A DNA stretch of 6,626 bases, from positions 1 to 6,626 of the forward strand of contig JASHRB010000139.1 in the NCBI GenBank assembly GCA_030037575.1, written 5' to 3'. The notes beneath the pieces were generated by a model, which was not told the origin of the DNA, did not search any database, and saw nothing but the letters and a program-made list of their open reading frames with translations. This DNA comes from Candidatus Sulfotelmatobacter sp. (GTDB taxonomy: Bacteria > Acidobacteriota > Terriglobia > Terriglobales > Acidobacteriaceae). Below are positions 1 through 5,666 of the stretch, piece after piece. The position numbers and the translations under genes were made by a program. The stretch's first letter is position 1; the number at the start of each line of letters is the position of its first letter.

Positions 1-463
1 GCATTTGCGTCGCACCCACATAAGAGGCTCCCATCATGCCGACTTTCCCATCGCAATAGGGAAGAGCCGCGGCCCACTCCACGGCATCGTAACCATCGGC
101 CTGCTCATGCTCGAAGGGGTACCATTCGCCCTCGGACGTGTAACGTCCGCGAACATCCTGAAGAATCACCACGTACCCGCGCGGGACCATCCTGAAGACC
201 GGAGAAACCGCCCAGTCGACGCTCTTGTCGTAGGGAGTGCGCATGAGAATGACGGGAAATTTATCCGCAGATTTTGGCCGGTAAATGTCGGCATAAAGAA
301 TCACGCCGTCGCGTGTTTTCATCGGAACGTTATGCTGAATCAGAATCTCGGTCGATGCCGAGACCGGCATTTGCGCGCGGGCCAATTTCGCCGCACGGGG
401 GCAACACAGCGCGAAAATGAAGCTGCCGGCACATATGAATAGTCGAGACCAGAAACTGTGCAT
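1..463 (-). CDS. CocE/NonD family alpha/beta hydrolase, N-terminal part (X-Pro dipeptidyl-peptidase S15-like)
   Basis: Partial gene: 154 residues are visible and the frame stays open to the left edge. Residues 8-20 form a hydrophobic stretch after a basic start (MHSFWSR), consistent with a signal peptide, so the product is probably exported. From residue 47 the protein matches the N-terminal catalytic domain of the CocE/NonD hydrolases: MKTRDGVILYADIYRP (48-63), RTPYDK (75-80, whose Tyr78 corresponds to the oxyanion-hole tyrosine in this family), QDVRGRYTSEGEW (102-114) and the nucleophile elbow G-A-S-Y-V-G with Ser147. The Asp and His of the triad and the C-terminal jelly-roll domain lie outside the window. 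Family members hydrolyse esters or amides, or cleave after X-Pro; the substrate cannot be told here. The ATG at 463 was chosen because AGGAGG (471-476) sits 7 nt upstream. It lies downstream of, and in the same direction as, the cyclopropane synthase gene, with a 135-bp gap and its own candidate promoter. Confidence 0.9.
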   Translation of the reverse strand, partial: MHSFWSRLFICAGSFIFALCCPRAAKLARAQMPVSASTEILIQHNVPMKTRDGVILYADIYRPKSADKFPVILMRTPYDKSVDWAVSPVFRMVPRGYVVILQDVRGRYTSEGEWYPFEHEQADGYDAVEWAAALPYCDGKVGMMGASYVGATQM

Positions 464-505
464 GCTTGTGCCTCCTGCCGCAAAGCGGCCGAAGAGGCCT
501 CGCGC

Positions 506-519
506 GGCGGTCGACCGCC
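506..519. repeat. Perfect 14-bp palindrome GGCGGTCGACCGCC, possible operator
   Basis: The sequence GGCGGTCGACCGCC is fully self-complementary. It begins immediately after the candidate -10 box of the hydrolase promoter and would cover the predicted start of transcription, which is where a repressor operator often lies. Read on the plus strand it is a 5-bp stem with a TCGA loop followed by a T-rich tract (521-535), so a terminator for antisense transcription is an alternative reading. No plus-strand gene precedes it. It is not a terminator for the upstream minus-strand gene, because no T tract follows it in that direction. Confidence 0.4.
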
Positions 520-548
520 ATTATTTTTTATTTTGCGAATCGGTGCAA
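520..548 (-). promoter_or_regulatory. Candidate sigma70-type promoter of the CocE-type hydrolase gene
   Basis: On the minus strand TTGCAC (543-548, 3 of 6 matches to TTGACA) is followed after exactly 17 bp by AATAAT (520-525, 5 of 6 matches to TATAAT), inside an AT-rich patch that stands out from its GC-rich surroundings. Transcription would start near 513 and give a leader of about 50 nt. The -10 box is good but the -35 box is weak, so this is a prediction only. A perfect palindrome (506-519) lies directly downstream of the -10 box. Confidence 0.4.
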
Positions 549-598
549 GGCATGGCCGGAATTGCGGGACCTTGCTGCTTCTCTTCCCCCGACCGCTG

Positions 599-1855
599 CT
601 AACACAACTCGGTTTTGAGGAGCAGCGTATGGTAGAGGTCGAGGCGGGACCTGTGAAAGTAATAGGCCGATCCGGCCAGATATAAACGCCACATTCGATA
701 CTTTAATTCGCCCACCATTCGTTTTGCGGCCGGTTCCTGAGCTTCCAGACGCCGCAACCAGTGCCGCAAGGTGAGCCGGTAGTGCTCGCGCAGGTTCTGA
801 ACATCCCGGACCTCGAAGCCCGACTTCTCGGCATGTCCGAGCAATTCGGAGATGGGCACCAGTTCGCCGTCGGGGAAGATATACAAGTCGGTAAATGTCG
901 GAGTGGAATCGACCGCGCGAGTGCCGGCGCGCGCGATTCCAGAGTTCAGAAACATTCCGCCCGGTCGTAGCAGGCGAAATACCCGGCGAAAATATTCATC
1001 GAGGTTTTTCTCGCCCACATGTTCGACCATGCCAATGCTGACGATTTTGTCAAAACTCTCAGGTCCGGTGAGATCACGATAGTCAAGCAGGCGAACCTCG
1101 CAGCGCTGGCTAAGGCCATCTTCGCGGATGTGCTCTTGCGCCCATTGCAACTGCTTGCTGCTCAAGGTGATGCCCAGAGCGCGGACGCCATATTCGCGTG
1201 CGGCAAAGCGGACGAGACCACCCCAGCCGCATCCCATATCGAGAAGTCGCTCACCCGGCTGGAGAGAAAGTTTGCGGCAAACGTAGTCCAGCTTTTTCTG
1301 CTGGGCTCCGTCGATGTCGGCGTCCGGCTGCTCGAAGTACGCGCAGGAGTACTGCATGTTTTGGTCAAGCCACAGCGCGTAGAAGTCATTGGAAACGTCG
1401 TAGTGATAGCCAATGGCTTGGCGGTCGCGCTCTCTCGAGTGCACACGGCCGCGGAGATGCACTCCGTAGCACGGAATGTGGACGGACTTGGGCACAGGAA
1501 CCGAGAGCAACATGCCCATCAGGCGCAACTTTTCGGTGCCGCTCCATTGCTTCTCGATGAGATAGTCGGCCAGAGAGAACACCGCTTCCATGTCACCTGC
1601 GATGTCAAAGTCTTCGCAGCAGTAAGCTTGGGCGAGGGCAACTTGACGATTGGAAGAAAAAATTGCAACCCTCAGCGCCTCCGGGTGGTTGATCCTCCAT
1701 GTAAAACGCGGGCAGACGTTCTTCTGGGCGGGCCAGTACGTTCCATCCCACAGTTCAACCGAGAAGTCCCGCGGTCGAAGGTCGCATAGAAGTGACTGGA
1801 CAAACCTCAAAACTTTCTTAGAATCGTCCTGCACCCTGTAGGTTGTTGCTGCCAT
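599..1855 (-). CDS. cfa: Cyclopropane-fatty-acyl-phospholipid synthase homologue (SAM-dependent lipid methyltransferase)
   Basis: Complete gene of 418 residues. Enzymes of this family transfer a methylene group from S-adenosylmethionine to the cis double bond of phospholipid acyl chains at the membrane. An N-terminal lipid-binding-type region (about 20-120) precedes the catalytic domain (about 145-418). Visible landmarks are YHYD (150-153), YSCAYF (169-174), the SAM loop LLDMGCGWGG (204-213), GMVEHVG (275-281) and YIFPDGELVP (325-334). Compared from memory with the bicarbonate site of E. coli Cfa (Cys139, Glu239, His266, Ile268, Tyr317), the equivalents are Cys171, Glu278, Ser305, Ile307 and Tyr359, so the histidine is replaced by serine in FLNSGI. 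It may therefore be a true synthase, or a related fatty-acid methyltransferase with altered chemistry. ATG 1855 is preferred. An in-frame GTG at 1864 would add three residues, and neither start has a clear ribosome site. It is divergent from the tetR-type gene, which suggests shared control. Confidence 0.9.
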   Translation of the reverse strand: MAATTYRVQDDSKKVLRFVQSLLCDLRPRDFSVELWDGTYWPAQKNVCPRFTWRINHPEALRVAIFSSNRQVALAQAYCCEDFDIAGDMEAVFSLADYLIEKQWSGTEKLRLMGMLLSVPVPKSVHIPCYGVHLRGRVHSRERDRQAIGYHYDVSNDFYALWLDQNMQYSCAYFEQPDADIDGAQQKKLDYVCRKLSLQPGERLLDMGCGWGGLVRFAAREYGVRALGITLSSKQLQWAQEHIREDGLSQRCEVRLLDYRDLTGPESFDKIVSIGMVEHVGEKNLDEYFRRVFRLLRPGGMFLNSGIARAGTRAVDSTPTFTDLYIFPDGELVPISELLGHAEKSGFEVRDVQNLREHYRLTLRHWLRRLEAQEPAAKRMVGELKYRMWRLYLAGSAYYFHRSRLDLYHTLLLKTELC

Positions 1856-2014
1856 AGTGGCCACTGGGCAGAAGCAATGTCTCGCATGCTTAGATTCCTA
1901 ATATTTCGGTCGAGTTTACTGGAAACGGAAGTCTGACCCCAGACCAGGGCCCGCCACCACCAGCCTGTCGAGCGCTGCCTGCCGGAATTGGCAATCCCCG
2001 CCGCAACGTTTACC
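1856..2014. promoter_or_regulatory. Divergent intergenic control region between cfa-like and tetR-type genes
   Basis: About 159 bp separate the two start codons, so both promoters must lie here. No strong -35/-10 pair is evident on either strand; the AT-rich patch 1891-1907 is the most likely place for a -10 box. Two imperfect-symmetry elements could be repressor sites: AAGCA/TGCTT arms with a 10-bp spacer (1872-1891), and GTCTG-ACCC-CAGAC (1931-1944). Both are short enough to arise by chance. No ribosome site is visible before either start. Confidence 0.45.
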
Positions 2015-2656
2015 ATGTCACCCGTGGCTCGCGAAACCGTGGTCGATCATCGTCAGGAAATTTTGCGCACGGCCGCGCGCTTGTTCCAGCAGCGCGGCTA
2101 CGACGCCACCTCCATGAACGACATTGCGGCTGCGCTCAAGTTGAGCAAGGGCGGTCTTTATCATCATTTTCAGAGTAAAGACGAAATCCTGTTCGAGATC
2201 ATGAACCACGCGATGGAAATTACCCAGGAGCGCGTCGTCAAACCCGTGCATGGCATCGTCGATCCGGAAGAACGATTGCGAGCTTTGATTCGCCGGCACA
2301 TTGAGGTCGTGCTCAGCCCGCAGGACCGAGAAATCACGGTGATGCTGCATGAGAACCATCCCTTGCCGCCATCGCTGCGCAAGCGCATCAATGCGCGCAA
2401 AAAAGAATACGTGCACTTCCTGGAGCGGTTATTGGCCGAGGTGCAACAGAAGAGGAACGAGAAGAATCCAAAGACCTGGGAGACTCAAACGAAATCGCAT
2501 TTCGCGAAGCGGCGGGTCAGCCCGCGGGCCGCGGCTTTTGCTCTGCTCGGGATGATCAACTGGATCTATCAGTGGCACAAACCGGAAGGCGAGCTGCAGG
2601 CGCAGAATCTGATTCCGCAATTTACGGATTTGGTTTTCGGAGGAATCTTCGCGTGA
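2015..2656 (+). CDS. TetR/AcrR-family transcriptional regulator
   Basis: Complete protein of 213 residues from the ATG at 2015. Residues about 12-58 form the typical TetR DNA-binding domain: EILRTAARLFQQRGYDATSM, then helix-turn-helix DIAAALKLSKGGLYHHFQSKDEIL (about 36-59), where GGLYHHF is the hallmark recognition-helix end. The remaining residues are helical and form the ligand-binding and dimerisation domain. IRRHIEVVLSPQDREITVML (92-111) and the charged segment around 121-135 resemble regulators of lipid and acyl-CoA metabolism such as KstR2-like proteins; this is a resemblance, not an assignment. Family members bind palindromic operators as dimers and release them on ligand binding. It is divergent from the cfa-like gene and most likely represses itself and perhaps cfa. 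An in-frame TTG at 1988 would add nine residues; no ribosome site supports either start. Its stop overlaps the start of the cupin gene, so the two are co-expressed. Confidence 0.9.
   Translation: MSPVARETVVDHRQEILRTAARLFQQRGYDATSMNDIAAALKLSKGGLYHHFQSKDEILFEIMNHAMEITQERVVKPVHGIVDPEERLRALIRRHIEVVLSPQDREITVMLHENHPLPPSLRKRINARKKEYVHFLERLLAEVQQKRNEKNPKTWETQTKSHFAKRRVSPRAAAFALLGMINWIYQWHKPEGELQAQNLIPQFTDLVFGGIFA
2639..2643 (+). promoter_or_regulatory. Ribosome binding site that fixes the GTG start of the cupin gene
   Basis: GGAGG lies inside the last codons of the tetR-type gene, 9 nt before the GTG at 2653. It supports the GTG start over the longer reading that begins at 2572 inside the regulator gene, and points to translational coupling through the GTGA overlap. 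Confidence 0.75.
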
Positions 2657-2976
2657 AGACCTTGTTTACCAGCTTGCCTGAAGTCGAGCAGCAGCGCATC
2701 GCCAGCGGCAAATCATATCGCGAATTTCTGCGCGTGCCGTCAATGAGCGCAGGCGTGTACGTCCTCGCTGCCGGAGCTGTCGACCGGCAGAAGCCGCATG
2801 GGGAAGATGAAGTCTACTGCGTCTTGCGAGGTCGGGCGCGAATCCAAGCCGGATCGGAAGACCGCGAAGTCTCAGCCGGCAGCCTGATCTTCGTGGCCGC
2901 TGAACTGGGACATCGCTTTTACGACATTCAAGAAGAGCTGGCGGTGTTGGTTCTGTTTTCCCCTGCCGAGACCTGA
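2653..2976 (+). CDS. Small single-domain cupin protein (cupin_2 type)
   Basis: Protein of 107 residues, probably one double-stranded beta-helix domain without other parts. Cupin motif 1, G(X)5HXH(X)3E(X)6G, is matched by G41-AVDRQ-K47-P-H49-GED-E53-VYCVLR-G60, so the first metal-ligand histidine is a lysine while the second His and the Glu are kept. Motif 2 is seen as GSLIFVAAELGH (76-87), with the ligand His87 kept and the usual Pro and Gly missing. The protein may therefore bind metal with fewer ligands, or act as a small-molecule sensor rather than a classic dioxygenase or isomerase. No substrate can be assigned. The GTG start overlaps the tetR-type stop codon (GTGA), which argues for co-translation and a joint role. 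The broken GNAT gene follows after 15 bp, in what was probably a three-gene operon. Confidence 0.85.
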   Translation: MKTLFTSLPEVEQQRIASGKSYREFLRVPSMSAGVYVLAAGAVDRQKPHGEDEVYCVLRGRARIQAGSEDREVSAGSLIFVAAELGHRFYDIQEELAVLVLFSPAET

Positions 2977-2991
2977 GGGTCCTCTGATTTC

Positions 2992-3473
2992 ATGAAGGTT
3001 GAAATTGTCCAGCTGCAGCCGGCCGACTGGCCGTTTGTTCGGGAAATCTGTGGGCGAGGGCGTCGCGACCGGCGATGCGACCTTCGAAACCGAGCTTCCC
3101 CAAGGGGAGCGGTGGCATCGGGCTCACCGCAAAGATTGTCGTTGGATCGCGCGTGAGGGGGAGCGGGTGATCGGTTGGGCCGCGCTCAGTGCGGTTTTCG
3201 CAGGCGCGTTTACTGCGGGATGGCGGAGGTTTCCGTGTGGGTGGCCGGGGCAGCGCGGGGGACGCGGAGTGGGCAAAATGCTGCTGCAGGATCCGGTGCG
3301 GGAATTGGAGAGAAGCGAAATCTGGAGGCTGCAAGCGGGAGTTTTTCCCGAATGCCGCCAGCATAGCTCTGCGTAAAGCCTGCGGGTTCGGCCAAGTCGG
3401 AGTAAGGCGGAAAATCGGGAAGTTTGGCGATTGGTGGAGGGACATGCTGCTACCAGAAGGCCGCAGTTCTTGA
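2992..3473 (+). pseudogene. Frameshifted GNAT acetyltransferase, phosphinothricin N-acetyltransferase (PAT)-like
   Basis: A complete PAT-type GNAT of about 160 residues can be read only by changing frame four times. Segments in order: MKVEIVQLQPADWPFVREIC (2992-3051, frame 1); GEGVATGDATFETELP to GWAALSAVF (3053-3199, frame 2); RRVYCGMAEVSVWVAGAAR (3202-3258, frame 1); GRGVGKMLLQD to LQAGVFPE (3260-3352, frame 2); NAASIALRKACGFG to the TGA at 3471 (3351-3473, frame 3). Joined, they show the family order: TG-ATFET, GWAALS, VY-G-AEVSV-V, the acetyl-CoA loop RGRGVG, LQAG-FPENAASIAL and CGF, then W-RDMLL. Active relatives acetylate the amine of phosphinothricin, methionine sulfoximine or similar amino-acid analogues. 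Each break lies at or beside a short homopolymer: an extra G in 3052-3054, a lost base near 3194-3200, an extra G in 3257-3261, and one gained or two lost bases in 3341-3352. No in-frame nonsense codon interrupts the joined reading. This is either recent decay or sequencing error; intact neighbours favour real decay. Confidence 0.85.
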
Positions 3474-4283
3474 GTCGGAATCTGAGGGCTTTTCTCCCGA
3501 GTTGCTGGCCAGCGCGGGTCTCGGCGCAATCCAATAGGTTTCTTCCTTGATGTCCGCTCGCTCGACAAAACCACGGCGCTTCAGGATGGTTTTGCTGTTT
3601 GTAATCATATCGGGATGCCCGCAGAGATAAGCGCGCGTGTTGGTCCGATCGAGATCCCACACATCGAGGTATTTCTCCAGCACATCATCGGCGCGGCCGG
3701 TTTCGCCCTGCCAGTCGGCGTGCTCCCGCGGTCGGCTCAGCGTGGGAACGTAGGCCAGCCACGGCAGATCGCCTGCCAAACCGGTCAATTCATCCTTATA
3801 GCCAAACTCCCAGGGGTGGCTGGCGCCGTGGAGCAGATACAGCCGGTGCGAGCCATCGAAGCGGTCGTGTTTCCAATCCTCGGCGAGCGCGCGCCCATAG
3901 CTGAGGAATGGCGCCACCCCGGTTACGGTCGACACCAGCAGATGGTTGTGGCGACCGTCGCTCGTCTGCAGCGTGAACCTCCCCTTAGGGATTTTCCTCA
4001 TGAGCATTTCGTCACCGGGCTGCAGTTTGTGGAGCAGGGGAGTGAGCTTCCCGTGGGGCACAAGTTCAAGGAAAAATTCGAGTTCCCTTTCCGAAGGCGA
4101 TGACGCGATCGAATATGGACGCTCGATTCGTCTGCCCTCGACCTCCAGTCCAAGCGTGGCAAATTGCCCGGGGGTGAAGTTGAAGCGCTCGCCGGGGTCA
4201 ATTCGGAACCGCCAGAGATCGCGAGCCAAGTCGACCCGTTCGGCCAGGCGGGCACGATAGAATTTTTCCCCAGCAGTCAGCAT
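3450..4283 (-). CDS. fpr: Ferredoxin--NADP+ reductase (FAD-dependent, Fpr-type)
   Basis: Complete protein of 277 residues. It transfers electrons between NADPH and ferredoxin or flavodoxin in the cytoplasm. The N-terminal FAD barrel (about 5-105) contains the flavin motif RPYS (55-58), the segment LEFFLELVPHGKLTPLLHKL (68-87) typical of bacterial Fpr, and QPGDEM (88-93). The NADP domain has LLVSTVTGVAPFLS (115-128), where the usual STGTG-AP has Val120 in place of glycine, and the CGHPDMI motif (221-227). Bacterial Fpr proteins usually end at or near an aromatic pair. Here the equivalent YW (250-251) is followed by 26 more residues, rich in Ser, Pro and Ala and ending FW, which look unstructured. 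The gene's last 24 bp overlap the 3' end of the broken GNAT gene on the other strand. The ATG at 4283 is the only plausible start; the nearest AAGGAG is 16 nt away, so initiation may be weak. The yncE-like gene lies 132 bp upstream in the same direction. Confidence 0.9.
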   Translation of the reverse strand: MLTAGEKFYRARLAERVDLARDLWRFRIDPGERFNFTPGQFATLGLEVEGRRIERPYSIASSPSERELEFFLELVPHGKLTPLLHKLQPGDEMLMRKIPKGRFTLQTSDGRHNHLLVSTVTGVAPFLSYGRALAEDWKHDRFDGSHRLYLLHGASHPWEFGYKDELTGLAGDLPWLAYVPTLSRPREHADWQGETGRADDVLEKYLDVWDLDRTNTRAYLCGHPDMITNSKTILKRRGFVERADIKEETYWIAPRPALASNSGEKPSDSDSRTAAFW

Positions 4284-4415
4284 CGCCGAAACTTTGTCGC
4301 TCCTTAAGAAACTCGGGCGGCAGCGCCAAGCGGCATGCAGCCACGTTGGTCTATAGTCCTTCAGATGATTTGTGGCGGAAAAAGATTGTTCAAGCCCAGC
4401 GACATCCGCGCCCTT
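4284..4415 (-). other. Intergenic region upstream of fpr
   Basis: This 132-bp gap between the propeller gene and fpr must hold the fpr promoter if the gene is transcribed separately. On the minus strand TATAGA (near 4350) is a possible -10 box but has no good -35 box at the right distance. AAGGAG, 16 nt before the fpr ATG, is the only ribosome-site-like element. No ORF or RNA gene is visible. Confidence 0.35.
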
Positions 4416-5477
4416 TCATTGGGCAAGAACCAGAAGCACGAACGTACCGGGAACGATCGATGGACGTGGATGCGGATTGTCCGCTGTCGCGGGCGGGGGT
4501 GGTGCGAATTCGCCCGTGACTACATAGACGTTGTGCGTTTTGGAATCGAGCGCCATAGTGCGCGCACCCTTTCGGGTGGGCACGGTTTCCGCCAGGCTGA
4601 ACTTATGGGGTGATTCTTCGCGAATTACCGATAAAACGCCTTCGCCACACGAAGCGAAAGCCAACCCTGTTCCAGGGTCGAACCGGGTTGCATCTACGCC
4701 CTCGCCGATCGCAGGCGTGGCCAGCACTTTGCCGGTGTCGGCGTTGACCACGGCCATCATCTTGTTGTCACACCCGGCAAACAGGCGACGGTGTTCTCGG
4801 TCGATGGAGAGTCCGCTCGGTTCCTGGCAGGGTGCCAGCGGCCAGGTGGCTTTGACTTCAAGTTTTTTCGCGTCGATCGCGGTGAGTTCGCTCTTGTCCT
4901 CGATGTTTACGAAAATTTCTCCCCGGCCGTCGCTGGCCGCGAACTCGGGCTTGCCCTCGAGCTTAATCGTCGTCAGCACGCTGCCATGGGTGGCGTCGAT
5001 TGCGGTGGAATCGTGGCTGCGACCGTTGAAGGTAAACACGCGCTTGGTGGCCGGATCGTAGACGATGGCGTCAGGGTTGTCGCCCGCTTTGACTTTGCCG
5101 CTGGTGGCGAGGGTTTTGAGGTCGAAAATGCTCACGGTTCCTTCCCGTCCGTTGCTCGTGAAACCCCGACCCAGTTCCGGCGCGAGGGCGATGCCGTGAA
5201 CCCCGGGCGTGTCGGGAATATCACCCACCTGTTTGCCCGAATCAAGATCGAGCACAATCACGTGCGTGGATCGCGATATATAAAGATGGCGCGCGGAAGA
5301 GTCAGCAGTCAGATAATCCCAACCGCCCTCGCCGCCGATTTTGTAGGTCTTGACCACCTTATATCCTTGGCCGGCGGCGGCCACCGTAACCGCCATCACC
5401 AGCAGAATGAGCGGCACCAGCCCCCGCACAAGCGTTCTCGTAAATCCGCATTCGGGAGCGATGATTCTCATGCACAT
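4416..5477 (-). CDS. Exported YncE/YVTN-family beta-propeller protein
   Basis: Complete protein of 353 residues. Arg4, Arg14 and Arg18 precede the hydrophobic stretch LVPLILLVMAVTVAAAG (20-36), a signal peptide probably cleaved after the Ala-rich end, so the protein acts in the periplasm or outside. The rest is built of repeated propeller blades with the pattern of small hydrophobic strands plus D-x-x-T/S-G-K or a variant: RHLYISRSTHVIVLDLDSGK (63-82), GRGFTSNGREGTVSIFDLKT (103-122), KRVFTFNGRSHDSTAIDATHG (145-165), GEIFVNIEDKSELTAIDAKK (186-205), RRLFAGCDNKMMAVVNADTGK (230-250) and GLAFASCGEGVLSVI (271-285). Such proteins are usually scaffolds or binding proteins, and some sit beside export or redox systems; no catalytic residue can be named. 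A proline-rich turn (PPPP, 326-329) lies near the C terminus. ATG 5477 is chosen because GAGGT (5486-5490) lies 8 nt upstream; ATG 5471 is an alternative. Confidence 0.85.
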   Translation of the reverse strand: MCMRIIAPECGFTRTLVRGLVPLILLVMAVTVAAAGQGYKVVKTYKIGGEGGWDYLTADSSARHLYISRSTHVIVLDLDSGKQVGDIPDTPGVHGIALAPELGRGFTSNGREGTVSIFDLKTLATSGKVKAGDNPDAIVYDPATKRVFTFNGRSHDSTAIDATHGSVLTTIKLEGKPEFAASDGRGEIFVNIEDKSELTAIDAKKLEVKATWPLAPCQEPSGLSIDREHRRLFAGCDNKMMAVVNADTGKVLATPAIGEGVDATRFDPGTGLAFASCGEGVLSVIREESPHKFSLAETVPTRKGARTMALDSKTHNVYVVTGEFAPPPPATADNPHPRPSIVPGTFVLLVLAQ

Positions 5478-5480
5478 GGG

Positions 5481-5519
5481 GAGTTACCTCGAACTCTTCC
5501 GGCTTCGCCCGAGCGAAGC
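5481..5519 (-). promoter_or_regulatory. Two adjacent hairpins in the leader of the yncE-like gene, one holding the ribosome site
   Basis: GCTTCGC (5502-5508) and GCGAAGC (5513-5519) form a perfect 7-bp stem with a 4-nt loop. Just downstream in the mRNA, GAGTT/AACTC (5481-5485 and 5492-5496) can form a 5-bp stem whose 6-nt loop contains the GAGGT ribosome site. The start codon follows 3 nt after the second stem. Such structures can stabilise an mRNA or tune translation. No control function is shown by the sequence itself. Confidence 0.4.
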
Positions 5520-5666
5520 TGCGATGCAGATTTGGCGGTTGATCATGACTGAGAATTGAGGATAGTTTGCCACCAAGACCCGGAATGACTTTACCGCATT
5601 TCTGACCTAGGCGAACGATTGTACCGGTTTTGTCATGAGAAGCGGAGAGAGGGGCGCTCGAACCGG
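5520..5666 (-). other. Intergenic region between HD-GYP/GAF gene and yncE-like gene
   Basis: This 147-bp stretch holds no ORF. An isolated TACAAT (5618-5623, minus strand) matches a -10 box at 5 of 6 positions but has no convincing -35 box. No hairpin followed by a T tract terminates the HD-GYP/GAF gene. The 8-bp palindrome AACCGGTT (5661-5668) overlaps the end of that gene. Confidence 0.3.

Noticed and set aside
506..535. Palindrome plus T-rich tract read as a plus-strand terminator
   Set aside because: No plus-strand gene ends here, and the position beside a minus-strand -10 box makes an operator more likely; kept only as an alternative.
1019..1789. 256-codon open frame on the plus strand inside the cfa-like gene
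   Set aside because: It lies wholly antisense to a clearly homologous methyltransferase gene and its translation shows no family motif; it is a codon-bias shadow.
2992..3376. Programmed ribosomal frameshifting in the GNAT gene
   Set aside because: Four separate shifts in both directions within 300 bp, without slippery heptamers or stimulatory structures, do not fit programmed frameshifting.
2990..3574. 194-codon open frame on the minus strand over the GNAT region
   Set aside because: The plus strand carries strong GNAT motifs and the 3' end of fpr covers part of it; the minus product is Pro/Arg-rich and featureless.
4378..4424. Possible terminator of the yncE-like gene: GCCCA/TGGGC arms and a T5 tract on the minus strand
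   Set aside because: The stem is only 5 bp with a loop of about 20 nt, and the T tract begins about 9 nt after the stem; too weak to call.
4791..5552. 253-codon open frame on the plus strand across the yncE-like gene
   Set aside because: It is antisense to a protein with clear propeller repeats and a signal peptide, has no recognisable motif and no ribosome site.
5543..5639. Inverted 7-mers TCATGAC and GTCATGA about 85 bp apart
   Set aside because: Such short, distant repeats are expected by chance and no element lies between them.
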